Source of the DNA: CAZVRZ01 sp964629965
GTDB taxonomy: Bacteria; Chloroflexota; Anaerolineae; Anaerolineales; UBA4823
DNA: 39,722 nt
Direction: 5' to 3'
NCBI GenBank assembly: GCA_964629965.1
Contig: CAZVRZ010000035.1
Coordinates: 1-39,722 of the forward strand
Shown: in pieces, positions 24,521 to 32,740 of the stretch
How positions within the stretch are numbered: position 1 is the first letter of the stretch
Layout of the letters: each line of letters opens with the position of its first letter
Translations under genes and position numbers: made by a program
Notes under the pieces: model-generated
The model's input: the letters and a program-made list of their open reading frames with translations, nothing else
Told to the model about the DNA's origin: nothing
The model's database searches: none

Positions 24521-25225
24521 ATGAAACCCAAGTTGTACTCAACGTGGATCCTGATCGCTTCTTTCTTTGTCGCAGCAATTTTACTTTCCGCCTGCACCAT
24601 CAACATCGGCACTACGATCGCTGAGGATGGCTCGGGCACCTGGCGCACCGAGTTCATCTTCAATACCGCAGATAAAGAGAATCTCAAATCCTTCGATACG
24701 ACCGTCGAACAGTTCTGTAACGATATGAACGAGGATAATGATGAGATGCCCGCCGGAGCCACTGTTGTCATTGAAGAACATGGCGAAGAGAGCTGGTGCG
24801 TGATGACAGTGCCCTTTGCCAGCCTGGAAGACCTGCGCGCCTTCTACGAGGAGGGCGACGGCATCGTGGTCAACCGGCTGGAGATCATCGATAGCAAGCT
24901 GTATTACGATATCGATGTAGATATGAGCGACCAGGATACCAGCTCGATGGGCAGTTTCCCGATCGAGCTGAATTGGAAGCTGACCGTCCCCGGTAGAATT
25001 GGCACCAACAATGCTACCTCGGTGGAAGGTAATACCCTCACCTGGAAACTGGATCAAAGCCAGATCGCCAAGATCCAGGCCGAAAGCTCGCTTTCCGCCA
25101 TCCCAATGCTCCCCTGGTTTCCTGATTGGAGCGTGGTTGCCATTGCCGTGGCATGCTCTTGCTTGTGCGTGGTGGCAGTGGTGATCATTGTGGTGGTCGT
25201 TGTGATGCTGCGCAAACGCAAATAG
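24521..25225 (+). CDS. Lipoprotein with C-terminal membrane anchor, function unknown
   Basis: A 234-residue protein. ATG 24521 follows GGAGG and is preferred to the in-frame ATG 24509. The signal peptide ends in ILLSAC (lipobox), the mature part begins TINIGTTIAEDGSGTWRTEF, and the C-terminus has a membrane helix (VVAVVIIVVVVVMLRKRK) with a basic tail. The beta-rich middle resembles small lipoproteins of the DUF3153 sort only in outline. Both ends are predicted to be membrane-held, which is odd for a lipoprotein. A partial repeat A match (24531-24543) lies in the signal peptide region and may be chance. It is followed 50 bases later by an MFS gene. Confidence 0.8.
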   Translation: MKPKLYSTWILIASFFVAAILLSACTINIGTTIAEDGSGTWRTEFIFNTADKENLKSFDTTVEQFCNDMNEDNDEMPAGATVVIEEHGEESWCVMTVPFASLEDLRAFYEEGDGIVVNRLEIIDSKLYYDIDVDMSDQDTSSMGSFPIELNWKLTVPGRIGTNNATSVEGNTLTWKLDQSQIAKIQAESSLSAIPMLPWFPDWSVVAIAVACSCLCVVAVVIIVVVVVMLRKRK

Positions 25226-25274
25226 GCTCAGGTTTTTCTACCCGAAAATCAAGGCCTAGACAGCGGGCACAGCG

Positions 25275-26519
25275 ATGATGCCGACTTTCGTTTTCCTGCT
25301 GATTGAATTATTTGACGAATTGAATTACGCCGTACAAGGCGCGGCGCTGCCGGTCATTCGCACCGACCTGGGGCTTTCCTACGCCCAGATCGGGCTGCTG
25401 CTGGGCGCGCCGCATATCATCGGCACCGCTCTGATCGAGCCACTCATCATGTTGCTGGGCGATACCCGGCTGCGAAAAGCATTGGTGGTCAGCGGTGGAC
25501 TCTTCATCACCCTGGCTTTGTTGGCCACGGCCGGCGCTACTGGCTTTCCCCTGCTGTTGGTGGCCTCGGTGATCAGTTTCCCAGCTAGCGGCGCCTTCGT
25601 AACCCTGGCCCAGGCGACTCTAGTGGACCTGAACCCGGGCAGGGAGCCTCACATGATGGCGCGCTGGACATTGGCAGGGTCGATCGGCAACCTGCTTGGG
25701 GCAGCCATGCTGGCTGGGGCCCTGGCCTTGGGTTGGTCGTGGCGTTGGGTATTGACCGGGTTGGCGTTGCTGGCACTCTCGCTGGTTGTGCAAGTTTGGC
25801 GCATGCCGTTCCCACAAAAACACCCCAGACAGATTGCAGAGATGCAAAACCCTGCGACTCACCCCCATCTCCGCGAAGACGTTCGCAACCTGCTGCTTGG
25901 TCTGAAACAGGCCGCTGGGAACCTCAACCTGATCCGCTGGCTGATCCTGCTGCTCCTGTCAGACCTGATGATGGATGTTCTCACCGGCTACCTGCCGCTC
26001 TACTTCATCGATGTGGTGGGGGTCAACGCCATACAAAGCGGCCTGCTGCTCAGCCTGTTCATGGCTGCCAGCCTGGCATCGGATATGGTCCTGGTGCCGC
26101 TGTTGGAGCGGGCGCCGGGCCGCCGGGTGGTGCGGGTCTCTGCCACCGTGGTGGCAGTTCTCTATACCGCTTGGCTGCTGCTCCCTGGCTCAGCCACAGG
26201 CGCAGGATTGTGGAGCAAAGTCGTTCTGATGTTCGTCATCAAGCTGGCCACGCTGGGTTGGTACTCGGTACTGCAAGGAGAAGCCTATGCCAGTATGCCG
26301 GGGCGTTCGGGCACAGTGATGGCGCTCAACTCGTTCTCCGGTGTGCTAGGCGGCATCATACCCTGGGCAATTGGCGCCATCGCAAACCAGGCAGGTCTGC
26401 CGGCTGCCATGTGGCTGCTGCTGTTGGGTCCGCTCAGCCTGCTGCTGTTCGTGCCAAAGACCAAAAGCGGCGCAGAGCCGGCCCAGGCAGCAGATCCCCC
26501 GACCGCCTCAACCGGCTAA
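25275..26519 (+). CDS. Major facilitator superfamily transporter
   Basis: A 414-residue transporter with about 12 membrane helices starting MMPTFVFLLIELFDELNYA; either of two adjacent ATG codons may be used. The first loop carries LSYAQIGLLLGAPHIIG, typical of MFS TM2, although motif A is poorly kept (LGDTRLRKALV). The middle cytoplasmic loop (about 175-205) is long and charged. The gene overlaps the 3' end of convergent glgA by 12 bases. Substrate unknown. Confidence 0.9.
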   Translation: MMPTFVFLLIELFDELNYAVQGAALPVIRTDLGLSYAQIGLLLGAPHIIGTALIEPLIMLLGDTRLRKALVVSGGLFITLALLATAGATGFPLLLVASVISFPASGAFVTLAQATLVDLNPGREPHMMARWTLAGSIGNLLGAAMLAGALALGWSWRWVLTGLALLALSLVVQVWRMPFPQKHPRQIAEMQNPATHPHLREDVRNLLLGLKQAAGNLNLIRWLILLLLSDLMMDVLTGYLPLYFIDVVGVNAIQSGLLLSLFMAASLASDMVLVPLLERAPGRRVVRVSATVVAVLYTAWLLLPGSATGAGLWSKVVLMFVIKLATLGWYSVLQGEAYASMPGRSGTVMALNSFSGVLGGIIPWAIGAIANQAGLPAAMWLLLLGPLSLLLFVPKTKSGAEPAQAADPPTASTG

Positions 26520-27989
26520 CAAGGAGGCAGCCGCCTTGACGCGCTGAGCGCGCTCGTAGAGCGCCTGGTATTCTTGGGCGCTCTTTTCCCATGAGTAATC
26601 CTTGGCCATGGCGGCCTGGATCATACGCTCGATATGCGGCCTGCGGTCATAATAAGTGCTGACGGCCCAGCCCACCGTATCATAGATAGCGCCGGTAACC
26701 GCAGACCAGAACTTGAAACCGGTGCCATCTCCTGTTTTCTCGTCATACTGCTGCACAGTATCATCCAGGCCGCCTGTAGCCCGCACGATCGGCAGCGTAC
26801 CGTATTTAAGCGAGTAGATCTGGTTGAGGCCGCAGGGCTCGTAGAGCGAAGGCATGATAAAAAAGTCACTGCCGGCTTCGATCCAGTGAGACAGCATATC
26901 GTGATAACCGATGTGGCTGCCAACCTTGCCAGGGAATCGTTCCGCAAGCGTGCCAAAATAGGTTTCCAGGTGCTTCTCGCCTGCTCCCAGGACAACGAAC
27001 TGCACAACCATGGTGTTGAGGATCGACTCGATCTCGCGCGCCAGCATATCCAATCCTTTTTGCGCTACCAGGCGGCTTACCACGCCCACCACCGGAATGT
27101 TGGGATTCACCTCCAGGTTGAAGCGCTTTTGCAGTTCTTGCTTACAGATCCGCTTGCCGCTGAGATCGCCTGCAGAATAGGTGGAAGGGATCAAGGTGTC
27201 TGTGGCGGGATTCCACAAGGCATAATCGACGCCATTGAGGATGCCCGCATAATTTTCCCCCTTGTTGTTCAGGTAAGGCGCCAATCCATAACCCTGGATA
27301 GGATTGCGCGTCTCCTGAGCATAGGTCGGGCTCACCGTGTTCGCCACGTCAGAATATACGATCCCACCTTTCAAGAAATTGATCCTGCCATGATCCTCAA
27401 ACTTCTCGGAGGTAAAATTACTCCACTGCAGCCCCAGGTAATCATAGTGCTGCGTGCTGTATACGCCCTGATAAGCAATATTATGGATGGTGATCGCGCT
27501 GGCGGTGCTGCCCAGCGCGGCGTCGTTCCAATGCCAGATTTTTAGGTAGGCCGCCGCCAGGGCAGTCTGCCAATCGTGCGCATGCACAATATCCGGGCGA
27601 AAATTGATATCCCGGCACAACTGCAGAGCCGCCCGGGTGAAAAAGCCAAAACGACGAGGGTTGTCCTGGTAATCATTAAAATCGGAATCGTGATACAGGC
27701 CATGACGATCGAAATACTTCTGGAACTCAATGAAATAAACCGGAACTCCCTGGTTATCGGCCACATGCACAGAGCACCACTCTTCGGCGTTCCCCATCCA
27801 CACGCCCAGGGGGTTTATGAAAGGCTGCAATCCATGCCGGGCATCATCGATGGAAGTGTATTTCGGTAGGATAACGATCACCTCATGCCCCAAGGAGCGT
27901 AGAGCCTGGGGCAGCGCGCCTACCACATCGGCCAAGCCCCCAGTTTTCACATACGGCACGCATTCTGAAGCGAGCATCACGATTTTCAT
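26508..27989 (-). CDS. glgA: Glycogen synthase (ADP-glucose transferase), GT5
   Basis: A 493-residue GT5 glycogen synthase of usual length; it adds glucose from ADP-glucose to alpha-1,4-glucan. The N-terminal ADP-glucose motif is KTGGLADVVGALP (K15-L19). DIVHAHDWQTALAAAYLK, GGIVYSDVANTVSPTYAQE and the C-terminal PSLYEPCGLNQIYSLKYGTLPIVRATGGLDD are family hallmarks. No glgB, glgC or glgP is nearby. A divergent promoter pair upstream (about 28059-28107) serves it and the plus-strand gene. The start ATG 27987-27989 follows GGGAGAG on the minus strand. Confidence 0.97.
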   Translation of the reverse strand: MKIVMLASECVPYVKTGGLADVVGALPQALRSLGHEVIVILPKYTSIDDARHGLQPFINPLGVWMGNAEEWCSVHVADNQGVPVYFIEFQKYFDRHGLYHDSDFNDYQDNPRRFGFFTRAALQLCRDINFRPDIVHAHDWQTALAAAYLKIWHWNDAALGSTASAITIHNIAYQGVYSTQHYDYLGLQWSNFTSEKFEDHGRINFLKGGIVYSDVANTVSPTYAQETRNPIQGYGLAPYLNNKGENYAGILNGVDYALWNPATDTLIPSTYSAGDLSGKRICKQELQKRFNLEVNPNIPVVGVVSRLVAQKGLDMLAREIESILNTMVVQFVVLGAGEKHLETYFGTLAERFPGKVGSHIGYHDMLSHWIEAGSDFFIMPSLYEPCGLNQIYSLKYGTLPIVRATGGLDDTVQQYDEKTGDGTGFKFWSAVTGAIYDTVGWAVSTYYDRRPHIERMIQAAMAKDYSWEKSAQEYQALYERAQRVKAAASLLAG

Positions 27990-28058
27990 TGAATTTCACT
28001 CTCCCATTTGCCAGCTAGAGCAACCGGCAATCTTGTACCTGCCAGGCGGTCTGTTGGA

Positions 28059-28087
28059 TTGCCACGAACCTGTTATCATTATAAAAT
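28059..28087 (+). promoter_or_regulatory. Plus-strand promoter of the divergent pair
   Basis: TTGCCA (28059-28064), 17-base spacer, TAAAAT (28082-28087), upstream of the repeat A composite and the gene at 28255. Confidence 0.5.
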
Positions 28088-28107
28088 AAAATCATGAGCC
28101 ATGTGAA
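28078..28107 (-). promoter_or_regulatory. Minus-strand promoter for glgA
   Basis: On the minus strand TTCACA (28107-28102), 18-base spacer and TATAAT (28083-28078) point at glgA, about 90 bases from its ATG. It overlaps the plus-strand promoter. Confidence 0.55.
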
Positions 28108-28136
28108 GGGAAATGCGGTTTCAATTTGCCCTGCAA

Positions 28137-28200
28137 GAGTTGTACTCAACTCAGTTGTTAGGATCAGCGGCGCTGACCCTAACAGATGTACTCAACTCAG
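28137..28200 (+). repeat. Composite element: repeat A, 27-base hairpin, repeat A
   Basis: An exact repeat A (28137-28154) and a second shortened copy (28186-28200, TGTACTCAACTCAG) flank a near-perfect inverted repeat at 28157-28183. Its arms are GTTAGGATCAGCG and CGCTGACCCTAAC around one base, with a single mismatch. The whole sits in the leader before the gene at 28255. It looks like a small insertion or structured RNA element. Confidence 0.7.
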
Positions 28201-28254
28201 TGGTCTTTATCTGCCATCTCCAAACCTGACCTGGATAAAGAGGAGATAAACGAT

Positions 28255-28725
28255 ATGATGACAGAGGACGAATTCAACACATTTACACAACTTGCCCTGC
28301 GCGAGCTGGAGAGCAAACAGAAGGCGCTTACTTACTCGTTGCGGAGCTGCAAGCGATGCAAGCTGGAAGAGAAAACCAGCAAACTCCTGTTTGCCGATGA
28401 GAACAACCAACCGCAAACCGAAGCCCTGGTCACGCCGATCGGAGAATATAATGAGCTATTCCAAACCTGGCGTTGGGGCTGGGATTTGCACGGGTTGGAC
28501 AAAGGCATGGTGAAAAAAGCCGAACAGCTCAAGAGGCTGTACCAATATACCGGCCTGGAAATGTTCCAGCGCGGCCAAATTGATATCACCGAAGAGCATG
28601 TGGATGAACTGTTGGCGATGTCGATCTACCAGTTAAGCTCGCAGGGATACATCCGCCTGCCGCGGCGTAACCCTCGCCTGTACATGTCGGTAGATGAAAT
28701 TTTGATCTACACCCGCCCGCTGTAA
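28255..28725 (+). CDS. Unknown 156-residue protein
   Basis: ATG 28255 follows GAGGAGAT and gives a 156-residue soluble protein; the frame continues upstream to 28186 only because the repeat A element contributes an open frame. It begins MMTEDEFNTFTQLALREL, has a cysteine pair in RSCKRCKLEEKTSK, and a conserved-looking aromatic stretch ELFQTWRWGWDLHGL (about 65-80), which reminds me of the DUF6882 type without proof. The remainder is helical (KAEQLKRLYQYTGLEMF) and ends RNPRLYMSVDEILIYTRPL. It is 14 bases before the fumarase alpha gene and may share its transcript. Confidence 0.75.
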   Translation: MMTEDEFNTFTQLALRELESKQKALTYSLRSCKRCKLEEKTSKLLFADENNQPQTEALVTPIGEYNELFQTWRWGWDLHGLDKGMVKKAEQLKRLYQYTGLEMFQRGQIDITEEHVDELLAMSIYQLSSQGYIRLPRRNPRLYMSVDEILIYTRPL

Positions 28726-28739
28726 AGGCCGGCGCTATT

Positions 28740-29645
28740 ATGGAAAACATGAGACAGCCCGATCTAAGCAAAGCAATCCTGGAATTGATCCGCCTGGCTG
28801 CCGTAGACCTGCCGCCTGATGTAGAAGCGGCACTGCGCCGCTCGGTTGAGCAGGAAGAGCCTGGCTCGGCGGCGCGCTCCGCGTTAGAAACGATCATCGA
28901 GAACGTAGAGATATCCCGCCAGGGCTCCACTCCCATCTGCCAGGATACGGGCACGCCCATCTTTTATGTCAGCCAGCCCGCCGGCTGGAGCACCCGCCTG
29001 CTGCGCCTGCAGATCGAATCGGCTGTTGTCGCCGCTACCCAACGTTCCTACCTGCGGCCCAACTCGGTCGACGCGCTGACCGGAAAGAACAGCGGGAATA
29101 ATCTGGGCGACGAGCATTTTCCTACTATCTATTTCGATGAACAGGTATCCTCTACCTGCGTGGATGGGCAGGCGATAACCATAGAATTGATGCTCAAAGG
29201 CGGCGGATGCGAGAACGTGGGCGCGCAATATGCATTACCCGATGCAAACCTGGGCGCCGGGCGCGACCTGGCCGGGGTGCACAAAGTGATCCTGGACGCC
29301 GTGCATAAAGCCCAAGGCTACGGTTGCGCGCCGGGCATCCTGGGTGTAGCGATCGGGGGCGACCGGGGCTCGTCCTTCCTGGCCTCCAAAGAGGCTCTAT
29401 TATGCTCCTTAGAAGAACCCAATCCGGACGAGAGGCTGGCGCAGATGGAAGAACGACTGGTGGATGAAGCCAACCAGCTCGGCATCGGGCCAATGGGTTT
29501 CGGCGGCAAGACCACGCTGCTGGGCATAAAGATCAAAGGCTTGCACCGGTTGCCGGCCAGTTTCTTTGTTTCCATCTCGTATATGTGCTGGGCTTACCGC
29601 CGCCGCAAAATGGTCTGGCGGGATGGTCAGGCTGTTTATTCATAG
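28740..29645 (+). CDS. Class I fumarate hydratase, alpha subunit (N-terminal type)
   Basis: A 301-residue iron-sulfur hydro-lyase subunit; with the next gene it interconverts fumarate and malate, or acts on tartrate in the closely related L(+)-tartrate dehydratase. Motifs seen are STPICQDTGTPIF, KGGGCENVG and GYGCAPGILGVAIGGDR, which supply the three cysteines of the 4Fe-4S cluster, and FGGKTTLLGIKI. The start may be ATG 28740 or ATG 28749; neither has a strong ribosome-binding site. Fumarase is favoured over tartrate dehydratase as the general default, not by a diagnostic residue. Confidence 0.88.
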   Translation: MENMRQPDLSKAILELIRLAAVDLPPDVEAALRRSVEQEEPGSAARSALETIIENVEISRQGSTPICQDTGTPIFYVSQPAGWSTRLLRLQIESAVVAATQRSYLRPNSVDALTGKNSGNNLGDEHFPTIYFDEQVSSTCVDGQAITIELMLKGGGCENVGAQYALPDANLGAGRDLAGVHKVILDAVHKAQGYGCAPGILGVAIGGDRGSSFLASKEALLCSLEEPNPDERLAQMEERLVDEANQLGIGPMGFGGKTTLLGIKIKGLHRLPASFFVSISYMCWAYRRRKMVWRDGQAVYS

Positions 29646-29655
29646 GAGAAAGGCC

Positions 29656-30291
29656 ATGCGCGAGATCGATTTGCCAATCAGCAATGAAACCGTCCGCAGT
29701 TTAAAGGTGGGCGATTCGGTGGTTCTCAACGGAGTCATGGTAACGGGCCGCGACGCAGTACACAAATGGCTGGTAGACACCTTCATCCGCAAGATCAGCC
29801 CGCCGCAAGATAATGACCTGGCAGTTTACCAGGCCATCCGCCCGCTGCTGGCTGGCAGCATGATCTATCACTGCGGCCCGGTGGTGGCCGGTTTGGAAGA
29901 CGGTAAGTACCGCTTTGTCGCCGCCGGCCCTACTACCAGCATCCGCGAAGAGCCCTACCAGGGTGAAGTATTGCGCCATTTTCATCTTAAGGGAGTGATC
30001 GGCAAAGGGGGGATGGGGCCACAAACACTGGCGGCCTGCCAGGAAGAGCCCGGCGTATATCTGCATGCCATCGGCGGAGCGGCCTCATTGATCGCCCAGC
30101 GCGTCGTACGCGTCCTGGGCGTTCACAAGCTGGAATTTGGCCCGCCGGAGGCCATGTGGGTGATCGAGATCAGGCAGTTCCCAGCCGTGGTCACCATGGA
30201 CTCGCACGGCGGCAGCCTGCATGCGCAGATCGAGCAGGCCTCGCAGCAAGCATTGAAGAAACTGCTAGAGTTGAGTACAACTCAGTTGTAG
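29656..30291 (+). CDS. Class I fumarate hydratase, beta subunit (C-terminal type)
   Basis: A 211-residue partner of the preceding subunit, starting at ATG 29656 after AGGAGAAAGG, ten bases after the alpha stop. Family motifs are DSVVLNGVMVTGRDAVHKW, YHCGPVV, AAGPTTSIRE, GVIGKGGMGPQT and EFGPPEAMWVIEI. The last residues (ELSTTQL) and the TAG stop are encoded by two adjacent repeat A copies (30268-30299), so the natural C-terminus appears to have been replaced or extended by the repeat. The convergent ccm operon ends 19 bases beyond. Confidence 0.9.
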   Translation: MREIDLPISNETVRSLKVGDSVVLNGVMVTGRDAVHKWLVDTFIRKISPPQDNDLAVYQAIRPLLAGSMIYHCGPVVAGLEDGKYRFVAAGPTTSIREEPYQGEVLRHFHLKGVIGKGGMGPQTLAACQEEPGVYLHAIGGAASLIAQRVVRVLGVHKLEFGPPEAMWVIEIRQFPAVVTMDSHGGSLHAQIEQASQQALKKLLELSTTQL

Positions 30292-30299
30292 TCAACTCA
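30268..30299 (-). repeat. Two repeat A copies forming the end of the fumarase beta gene
   Basis: An exact copy read on the minus strand (GAGTTGAGTACAACTCAG on plus, 30268-30285) overlaps a diverged copy GTTGTAGTCAACTCA (30285-30299). In phase with the gene it encodes ELSTTQL and the second copy provides the TAG stop. Confidence 0.8.
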
Positions 30300-30310
30300 C
30301 ACGACTTAAC

Positions 30311-30502
30311 TCAGCGCTGGCTTTCCTCGAGCGCCTGTAACAGGGCCAATTCTCGTTTCAAACGTCTCGCGCGCCCGAACAGGCTGGTCAAGTATATTAT
30401 CATCGCCAGCGCAAAGACCACATATCCCCCAATCATATATCCTGTTGTATTTGCAGGCCCTTCAACAGCCCAACCGTTCAAGTAAAATGCCATTAGCTCC
30501 AT
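30311..30502 (-). CDS. ccmD: CcmD-like small membrane protein
   Basis: A 63-residue protein with one membrane helix (GYMIGGYVVFALAMIIYLTSLF) followed by a basic, then charged tail (GRARRLKRELALLQALEES). This is the size and layout of CcmD, which helps release holo-CcmE from the CcmABC complex. It is the last gene of the ccm operon, seven bases after ccmC. ATG 30502 or the ATG three codons later may be used; AGGAG lies just upstream. Confidence 0.8.
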   Translation of the reverse strand: MELMAFYLNGWAVEGPANTTGYMIGGYVVFALAMIIYLTSLFGRARRLKRELALLQALEESQR

Positions 30503-30509
30503 CTCCTGG

Positions 30510-31202
30510 TTACTGCAGCACTTTCAGCCGCATCTGCTCAAGTTGATCCGCCAGCTTCCCCAGGCGAATACGGCGCCACAACAAATCGGAAAAGACAAAA
30601 GAGAAGGTGATCACGCTGAAGATCATGGTTTGCGTCATTGCTGGCATCATGTTCATCGACTGACCGCCATCACCGCCAATGATGACTGGGTGAATGCTGC
30701 GCAGCAAGCGGATCGATATAAAGGTCAGCGGCACACTGATAAAGCCCAGTATAGTATAGACCGCACTAAAACGCGCCCGCCGATCGGGCTCATCAATGGC
30801 CTGGCGCAGCAGCAGGTAGGCGGCATACACCAGCTCAACGATCGCCGCCGTGGTCAGGCGCGGGTCCCAGGTCCACCAGGTATTCCACACTGGGCGCGCC
30901 CAGATCGATCCCATGATGATGGTAATGAAGAAAAAGACCAGGCTGATCTCGACCGCCGCCATGCTAGCGATATCCCATTTAAGATCCTGGCTGCGCAAGT
31001 AGCCAATGCCGGCCACGCCTGCCGCCATGAACCCCAGCATGCCCACCCAGGCTGTCGCCACGTGGAAATAGAACACGCGCTGCACATTTCCCATCACCGC
31101 TTCGGTAGGCGCATAAAAAAACACCATACCCACAGCGATCACGAAAAAGACCAGGGTCACCTGATCCAACGCCGAGAGTAAACGAGGCTTCACGTCCATC
31201 AA
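30510..31202 (-). CDS. ccmC: Heme handling membrane protein CcmC
   Basis: A 230-residue protein with six membrane helices. The tryptophan-rich WWD-type motif is WNTWWTWDPRLTT, flanked by the two conserved heme-ligand histidines in RVFYFHVATAW and RSIHPVIIG. CcmC presents heme to CcmE on the outer face of the membrane. The start is two bases after the ccmB stop, consistent with coupling. All hallmark residues are present. Confidence 0.95.
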   Translation of the reverse strand: MMDVKPRLLSALDQVTLVFFVIAVGMVFFYAPTEAVMGNVQRVFYFHVATAWVGMLGFMAAGVAGIGYLRSQDLKWDIASMAAVEISLVFFFITIIMGSIWARPVWNTWWTWDPRLTTAAIVELVYAAYLLLRQAIDEPDRRARFSAVYTILGFISVPLTFISIRLLRSIHPVIIGGDGGQSMNMMPAMTQTMIFSVITFSFVFSDLLWRRIRLGKLADQLEQMRLKVLQ

Positions 31203-31204
31203 AT

Positions 31205-31930
31205 TTATTCCTCCACAATAAAATCAAATACCATCAGTGCTATGGCGATAAAGACAATATCGTACACAACCAGCAGGTTTAGCCAGGGCAGCATTTCACG
31301 GAAGGGAAGATTTAGCAAAGATACGCTGCAGGCTTTGACTGCCGCAATCAGGACCGGCATCACTAGGGGAAAGAGCAAGATAGGCAGCAAGATATCACGC
31401 GTCCGGGTTTGCACAGACATGGCCGCCAACAGCGTTCCGACCGCCGTGTAGCCCACCGACCCCAGCAAGATCACCAGCAGCAGTCCCGGCTTGAACAGGT
31501 TGGTATTGTACAACAGGCTGTATATGGGCAGCACGATCGCTTCCACAACGAACATGAAGATCAGGTTGCCCAGCGCTTTGCCAAAGTAAATGGCAGAACG
31601 ATCGGCGGGCGTTAATAACAAGCCGTCCAGGCAGCCACCGTCTTTTTCGGCAGCCATCGAGCGATTGAGGCCAAGCGTCCCAGCAAAAGCAAAGGTTACC
31701 CACAGCACACCGGCAGTGACTTCCTGGCGGGCGGCGGCGTTTAATTCAAGAGCGAAATTGAATACCAGGATCACCAACAACGCAAAGACGAGCATGGAGG
31801 CAAGCAGCTCACGACTGCGCAGCTCGGCGCGCAGGTCCTTCCAGATCACTGCCAGGATCGTGCTCAGGTAATACAGGACAGCGTCAAAACGATCTTCTTT
31901 AGGGGTTGCGGGATGTTGGGAAGTAGGCAT
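31205..31930 (-). CDS. ccmB: Heme ABC transporter permease CcmB
   Basis: A 241-residue, six-helix permease. RAELRSRELLASMLVFALLVILVFNFAL and SMAAEKDGGCLDGLLLTPADRSAIYFGKALGN are typical of CcmB. With CcmA and CcmC it forms the ATP-driven complex that releases heme-loaded CcmE. Its start lies 30 bases after the ccmA stop. Confidence 0.95.
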   Translation of the reverse strand: MPTSQHPATPKEDRFDAVLYYLSTILAVIWKDLRAELRSRELLASMLVFALLVILVFNFALELNAAARQEVTAGVLWVTFAFAGTLGLNRSMAAEKDGGCLDGLLLTPADRSAIYFGKALGNLIFMFVVEAIVLPIYSLLYNTNLFKPGLLLVILLGSVGYTAVGTLLAAMSVQTRTRDILLPILLFPLVMPVLIAAVKACSVSLLNLPFREMLPWLNLLVVYDIVFIAIALMVFDFIVEE

Positions 31931-31951
31931 GTTTGGCTCGGCGCCGATCTG

Positions 31952-32005
31952 GAGTTGTACTCAATCGGGTGTTGTACTCGACTCAGAGAGAGTTGAACCC
32001 AACTC
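31952..32005 (-). repeat. Three diverged repeat A copies at the end of ccmA
   Basis: GAGTTGTACTCAA (31952-31964), GTTGTACTCGACTCAG (31971-31986) and GAGTTGAACCCAACTC (31990-32005) lie nearly in tandem. Read on the minus strand they encode the last 15 residues of CcmA (LELGSTLSESSTTPD) and the TGA stop. Confidence 0.7.
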
Positions 32006-32740
32006 AAGCGCCTGGCGGTAGAAAGCCAGGAGCTGATCCGGCTCTATTTCTTGACGATGAAGGGAGGCAGTGATCATGCCACGCGAGAGGATATCGAAAC
32101 GAGAAGCCAGGTCTCCCGCCCGTGCCAGGTCGTGCGAGGTCATCACCACCGTGCGACCCCGGGCTGCCACGCTGCTCAAAACACTGTCCAACATTTCGCA
32201 AGCCTCCTGGTCAAGGCCTGTATGCGGCTCATCGAACAACATCACCTCTGGGTCGTGCAGCATAGCACGTCCAATCGCCAGGCGCTGCTGCATGCCCCGC
32301 GAGAAGGTGCGCACCAGTTCCTTGCGGCGAGCCGCCAGGCCGACCAGGTCCAATACATAGCTGATCCTTTTTTCGGGCTCGTCCACCGCATACATCCTGG
32401 CAAAGAAATGCAAGTTTTCTTCGGCTGTCAGGTCGCCGTATAACAACGGTTGGTGAGATACCACGCCTAACCTGCGCCGCACAGACGCGGCTTGCTGTGG
32501 AAGCCGGAAACCGGCTATTTCCACATCGCCCATGGAAGGGCGCGCCAGCGAAGCCAGGATGCGCAGAAAGGTTGTCTTGCCGGCTCCATTCGGCCCCAAC
32601 ACAGCCACAAATTCCCCCGATTGCACGGTGAAATCCAACCCTTTGAGCACCACCTTCATCCCAAAACGCTTGACCAGCTTGCGCACTCGCAAGACGGTAT
32701 AGGATTCCACCGGAAAAGGAGCGCTGTCAAAGTTGATCAT
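31961..32740 (-). CDS. ccmA: Heme ABC transporter ATPase CcmA
   Basis: A 259-residue ABC ATPase. Walker A is GPNGAGKTT, the signature is FSRGMQQRLAIGRAML (S-R-G-M variant of LSGGQ typical of CcmA), Walker B is VMLFDEPHTGLD, and the switch histidine is in VVMTSHDLA. The C-terminal 15 residues are repeat-derived. The start at 32740 overlaps the preceding lipoprotein gene by 14 bases; a later start is possible because the first ~15 residues (MINFDSAPFPVESYT) look non-conserved. Confidence 0.93.
   Translation of the reverse strand: MINFDSAPFPVESYTVLRVRKLVKRFGMKVVLKGLDFTVQSGEFVAVLGPNGAGKTTFLRILASLARPSMGDVEIAGFRLPQQAASVRRRLGVVSHQPLLYGDLTAEENLHFFARMYAVDEPEKRISYVLDLVGLAARRKELVRTFSRGMQQRLAIGRAMLHDPEVMLFDEPHTGLDQEACEMLDSVLSSVAARGRTVVMTSHDLARAGDLASRFDILSRGMITASLHRQEIEPDQLLAFYRQALELGSTLSESSTTPD

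Noticed and set aside
24531..24543. Repeat A copy in the signal peptide of the lipoprotein gene
   Set aside because: Only AGTTGTACTCAAC matches and the right arm is missing. It may be a decayed copy, but chance cannot be excluded, so it is not counted.
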